The notes below the pieces were generated by a model. It was not told the origin of the DNA and searched no databases. It saw only the letters and a list, made by a program, of their open reading frames with translations. Positions 19,858 to 22,525 of a stretch of 22,525 nt of DNA are shown here, piece by piece. A program made the translations under genes and the position numbers. How positions within the stretch are numbered: the first letter of the stretch is position 1; each line of letters opens with the position of its first letter. Source of the DNA: Acidobacteriota bacterium (GTDB lineage Bacteria > Acidobacteriota > Blastocatellia > RBC074); NCBI GenBank assembly GCA_016715865.1, contig JADJXM010000017.1, positions 1 through 22,525 on the forward strand, written 5' to 3'.

Positions 19858-20596
19858 TTACCGCAAGTATTGTTTTTCGACGGCCATGATCTTTGCGACG
19901 CGCTTACCGTGTCGGGATTCGCCTTCCGGGGTAGAGAGCCAGACTCCGACAATTGATCGCATAGCTTCGACTGAGATGAGGCGGCCCCAAGTGTGAGCAC
20001 ATTGGCGTAATTATGTTCACGACTGTTGCGGGCGGATGCTTCGTCATAACAGAGCTGCTGCACGAACTCCGGGCACCTTGTTGGCAGTCATCAGGAACCG
20101 ATGCCTGCGCCGTCAACGATGATGCCAAGATCACAAACACCATCGGCCACAGCTCTGGCAACATATTGCGCGAAATCCGGATAGTCCACGGCCTGCTCAT
20201 CATATGTGCCGAAATCCCTGTATTTGTATCCGGCGCCGCCAAGAAGTTTCTTCAACTCTTCCTTCATCGCGAAGCCGCCGTGATCGGCGCCGACAGCAAT
20301 CAGACGATTGTGAGACGTAGCGACCAGGCGCGACCGGTAACGAATCTCGATATTCAAATGACGAATCAGGTCGGCAGCTGCAGGCGTGATGATGGCATCA
20401 GCCTTGACCAGCAGTTGGCTGCCGGGCTGAACTCCTTGAGATCGTCCTCGGTGATGACCGATTTGATCGATTCATCTATCACTGCATGCATTCCAGTACC
20501 GCCTCCATCGGATGCCGGGTCGGTCGGAGAGCCTGAGCCGCCGATCTCTTCCCGCAGCGCCTGACTGACCAGATTTCTGATTTTGTCGCGTTCCAT
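19858..20596 (-). pseudogene. rpiB: RpiB/LacA-family sugar-phosphate isomerase with N-terminal extension, frameshifted
   Basis: Ribose-5-phosphate isomerase B type enzyme (interconverts ribose 5-phosphate and ribulose 5-phosphate in the cytoplasm). On the minus strand it starts MERDKIRNLVSQALREE at 20596. An extension with VITEDDLKEF and ADAIITPAAADLIRHLNIEI precedes the core. The core shows IAVGADHGGFAMKEELKKLL, DYPDFAQYVARAVADG, IIVDGAGIGS, MTANKVPGVRAALCYDEA and SREHNYANVLTLG, and ends GKRVAKIMAVEKQYLR at a TAA (19858-19860). Four single-base indels are needed: near 20422, 20092, 20055 and 19984. In E. coli RpiB the loop is CGTGIG with a catalytic Cys; here that position is Asp (VDGAGIG), so the chemistry or substrate may differ. 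A TPxAxD-type extension occurs, to my knowledge, in microcompartment-linked proteins; that link is weak. No neighbours in the same direction are visible. Confidence 0.75.
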
Positions 20597-20602
20597 AAAT
20601 AA

Positions 20603-20632
20603 GTTGAAAGTTAAAAGTTAAAAGTTGAAAGT
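20603..20632. repeat. AGTTGAAAGTTAAAAG-type repeat, left copy
   Basis: A low-complexity A/T-rich tandem of GTTGAAA and GTTAAAA units just upstream of the rpiB start. Its reverse complement recurs at 22499-22520 on the other side of the insertion sequence. Before the insertion the two copies would have lain about 80 bases apart as an inverted repeat. Confidence 0.6.
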
Positions 20633-20661
20633 CATAACGAAATTACATAAAAAGTTTACAG

Positions 20662-20667
20662 TTTTAA
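20662..20667. repeat. Target-site duplication TTTTAA, left
   Basis: TTTTAA here and at 22478-22483 directly flank the inverted repeats of the insertion sequence in the same orientation. Six bases is within the range reported for IS1634-type elements. Confidence 0.65.
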
Positions 20668-20694
20668 CTCTCGTTTCGCTCACTTTTGAGTGAG
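20668..20694 (+). repeat. Left inverted repeat of the insertion sequence
   Basis: It opens CTCTCGTTTCGCTCAC and matches the right end, read as reverse complement, at 22 of 27 bases. Confidence 0.75.
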
Positions 20695-20731
20695 TTTTTC
20701 AAAATGTTCGCTAAGCTGATAAGCTCCGCGA

Positions 20732-22465
20732 ATGATCGATAACCTGCTTGAGATAGAACGAATAGATGACATCCCCCTGTTGTGGGAACAATTGAAAACC
20801 ATGGGAGTCATCAGGCTTTTTGATAAACACTTTCCACCACATCCGAACTGGGAAGGCAATCTGACGCCCGGAGAAGTGATCGCTTGCTGGTTGTGCTTCA
20901 TCCTGTCGCGTGGAAACCATCGTGTCTCGCACGTGGAGGGTTGGGCCGAGCAGCGTTTGCATTTGCTGGGGGCATTGACCGGCAAAACGGTACGCCCGCT
21001 TGATTTCAGTGATGACCGCTTGGCTCATCTCTTGAATCATCTGGGGAATGGCCAGGCGTGGCCAGCCTTTGAGCAAGAGTTGAGCGGAGACCTGTTGCGC
21101 GTTTACGAGTTGAATGTGCAGACCGTACGTCTGGATTCGACTACTGCCAAGACCTATGCCGGAGTAAGCGAGGAGGGACTGTTTCAGTTCGGGCACAGCA
21201 AAGACCATCGATCCGATCTGGCGCAAGTCAAGATCAGTATGTCGAGCCTGGATCCACTGGGATTGCCTGTCTCGACGACCGTCGTCAAAGGTAATTCGGC
21301 TGACGATCCGCTCTACGAACCAGAGATCACGCAGGCGCGAAAGACCATTGGCAAACGGAACCTGCTTTACGTCGGCGATAAAAAGATGGCGGGGCTTGAA
21401 ACGCGCGCCTTTATCGTGGGTGGAGACGATTGTTACTTGTGTCCGCTGGGGCTCAAACAACTCTCGGAGTCGCACCGCGAGAGTCTGATAGGAGAGTTCT
21501 TTGCCAAGCAATACGAGCCGCAGATTATCATCAATCCGAAGACGGATGAACCACTCGGCATCGGGTTCGAGATGACCGTGGAGCGAACGGCCCCCTTTAC
21601 TGGTGGCGATCGTGCCAGGTGGATCGAGCGAATCCTGGCCTTCAGTCCCTTCGAACGTGCACTGCGTGAAGCGAAAGAGCTGGATGATGCGGTCGAAAGT
21701 GGACAGCGCGAGTTGCTGAAGTTGAATGAACGTAAGCAGGGCAAGAAATGTCTGGATGCCGAGCAGACCACTCAAGCTTGTGCGCAGATCGTCAAGCGCC
21801 AGGGGGTTGAGGGAATCCTCAACTGGCGTGTTGAAACCCAGGTCTTTGAACGTGAGGTCCGAGGATGGAAAGGCCGCCCGGGTCGAACTGAAAGCCAACA
21901 ACAGTGCGAGGTGAAAGTTGAACTTGACCCGGCCGTGTTGCTCAAACGACGACAAGAACTGGGTTGGAGCTTCTACGCGACCAATGGCACCCGAGAGCGA
22001 TTGCCATTGGAACAAGCGATTTTGGCTTACCGAGGTCAGTACACCATTGAGCAAGGATTTGCCCGGCTCAAGGGCTGCCGACTGGGAGTCTCGCCTTTGT
22101 TTTTGAAGCTTGATCTGCACGTCACCGGCTTGATTCATTTGTTGGTCATCGGCTTGCGGTTGCTGTGCCTGGTGCAATTTGTGGTGCGGCGTCAACTGGC
22201 CGCAGCCGAAATTGAGAGCGATCGTCAAATCAAAGGGTTGTACAAAGGACAAGCCTCTCGCGCCACGACGCGCCCGACTACCGAGTCGATGCTGGCCGCT
22301 TTCGAAGGCGTGAGCTTGATGATTGGTAGAAACGAGAAGGGGCAAACGGTCGCCGGGCTGACTCCGCTTAAGGATCTGCAAAGGCGAATTCTTGATTTGC
22401 TTGGCTTCTCGCAAGAAATTTATCTCCGATTGGTTACTTATTCTCAAAATCTCGCTCCAGAGTGA
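20732..22465 (+). CDS. DDE transposase, IS4 superfamily, IS1634-like
   Basis: A 577-residue cut-and-paste transposase. The catalytic triad can be read as D135 in TVRLDSTTAKTY, D216 in LLYVGDKKMAG and E440 in AYRGQYTIEQGFARLKG. The last motif is the YREK signature of the IS4 superfamily with Q in the Arg position (Y433, Q436, E440, K447), as often seen in IS1634-type members. The N-terminal 100 residues (FDKHFPPHPNWEGNLTPGEV and nearby) are typical of the same group. A long insertion between D216 and E440 is normal for it. The start codon ATG at 20732 lies 38 bases inside the left inverted repeat, and the stop at 22465 lies inside the right inverted repeat, which is a compact arrangement. The gene is free of lesions, in contrast with the neighbouring rpiB. 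Confidence 0.9.
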   Translation: MIDNLLEIERIDDIPLLWEQLKTMGVIRLFDKHFPPHPNWEGNLTPGEVIACWLCFILSRGNHRVSHVEGWAEQRLHLLGALTGKTVRPLDFSDDRLAHLLNHLGNGQAWPAFEQELSGDLLRVYELNVQTVRLDSTTAKTYAGVSEEGLFQFGHSKDHRSDLAQVKISMSSLDPLGLPVSTTVVKGNSADDPLYEPEITQARKTIGKRNLLYVGDKKMAGLETRAFIVGGDDCYLCPLGLKQLSESHRESLIGEFFAKQYEPQIIINPKTDEPLGIGFEMTVERTAPFTGGDRARWIERILAFSPFERALREAKELDDAVESGQRELLKLNERKQGKKCLDAEQTTQACAQIVKRQGVEGILNWRVETQVFEREVRGWKGRPGRTESQQQCEVKVELDPAVLLKRRQELGWSFYATNGTRERLPLEQAILAYRGQYTIEQGFARLKGCRLGVSPLFLKLDLHVTGLIHLLVIGLRLLCLVQFVVRRQLAAAEIESDRQIKGLYKGQASRATTRPTTESMLAAFEGVSLMIGRNEKGQTVAGLTPLKDLQRRILDLLGFSQEIYLRLVTYSQNLAPE

Positions 22466-22477
22466 GCGAAACGGAAG
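22451..22477 (-). repeat. Right inverted repeat of the insertion sequence
   Basis: The reverse complement reads CTTCCGTTTCGCTCAC, matching the left end. The transposase stop lies within it, so the last five codons are part of the repeat. Confidence 0.75.
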
Positions 22478-22483
22478 TTTTAA
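22478..22483. repeat. Target-site duplication TTTTAA, right
   Basis: The second copy of the six-base direct repeat that flanks the insertion sequence. Confidence 0.65.
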
Positions 22484-22498
22484 GTCAAAACCTCTTCG

Positions 22499-22520
22499 AA
22501 CTTTTAACTTTCAACTTTCC
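22499..22520. repeat. AACTTTTAACTTTCAAC-type repeat, right copy
   Basis: Inverted counterpart of the repeat at 20603-20632, now separated from it by the insertion sequence. It reaches almost to the end of the window. Confidence 0.6.
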
Positions 22521-22525
22521 GCTTT

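Larger units (their letters stand above)
20668..22477 (+). mobile_element. Complete IS4-superfamily (IS1634-like) insertion sequence
   Basis: An element of 1,810 bp with one transposase gene. The terminal inverted repeats are 20668-20694 and 22451-22477, 22 of 27 positions identical, with the shared core CGTTTCGCTCACT. It is flanked by TTTTAA direct repeats. Ends, target duplication and an unbroken gene indicate a recent, possibly still active, insertion. It landed about 70 bases upstream of the rpiB start and may separate that gene from its promoter. Confidence 0.85.

Noticed and set aside
19904..20564. Plus-strand open frames opposite rpiB (for example 20013-20564)
   Set aside because: The minus strand reads clear RpiB motifs through the same bases once four indels are corrected.
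20711..22447. A 578-codon open frame on the minus strand, fully antisense to the transposase
   Set aside because: The protein is Gln/Leu/Ser-rich with no recognisable domain and mirrors the codon pattern of the transposase, whose catalytic motifs are all present on the plus strand. It is a shadow frame.

Overview
The window looks like a chromosomal segment of an Acidobacteriota bacterium, probably close to Blastocatellia or Solibacter-like lineages. The evidence is the gene content. There are two Oar-type TonB-dependent receptors with an N-terminal carboxypeptidase-regulatory-like domain, a PknB-type kinase fused to a PD40/TolB-like propeller, a secreted penicillin-acylase-family hydrolase, and a fragment with the TIGR03437 C-terminal domain that is expanded in Acidobacteria. 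GC is moderate. This is inferred from protein families seen by eye, not from a marker gene.

Layout. (1) 1-6300: an ECF sigma factor, an anti-sigma-like protein, a multi-pass membrane protein, a long Oar-type receptor and a DUF1579-like protein. All are broken by many +/-1 indels, yet the correct protein can be read by switching frames. (2) 6376-6968: a SAM-dependent methyltransferase with one frameshift. (3) 7088-8197: a mobile-DNA cluster. An intact HUH/Y1 (IS200/RAYT-like) transposase is bracketed by inverted copies of a 74-bp hairpin repeat. A truncated, diverged second copy follows. It ends where a 110-bp REPIN-like element begins, made of two inverted palindromes that each start with GTAG. 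(4) 8426-12555: a secreted LolA-like protein, a small secreted protein (frameshifted) and a second Oar-type receptor (one frameshift). (5) 12810-18932: a tight three-gene operon of Ser/Thr kinase-propeller, MFS transporter and penicillin-acylase-family enzyme, with gaps of 11 bp and a 4-bp ATGA overlap. The acylase has one frameshift at a run of C. (6) 18939-19760: a repeat-rich stretch with a strong hairpin, a MITE-like inverted repeat, a decapitated TIGR03437 fragment and a cluster of overlapping hairpins. (7) 19858-20596, minus strand: a frameshifted RpiB-type isomerase with an N-terminal extension. (8) 20668-22477: a complete IS4-superfamily (IS1634-like) element with inverted repeats and a TTTTAA target duplication, inserted inside an older inverted repeat.

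How it fits together. Two blocks look like acidobacterial surface-nutrient modules (regulator, secreted proteins, Oar receptor). The kinase-MFS-acylase operon looks like a signalling, transport and periplasmic hydrolysis unit. Almost every lesion seen is a single-base indel and not a nonsense substitution, while the kinase, the MFS gene, the LolA-like gene and both transposases are clean. Local consensus error is therefore a serious alternative to true gene decay. No tRNA, rRNA or CRISPR array was seen.
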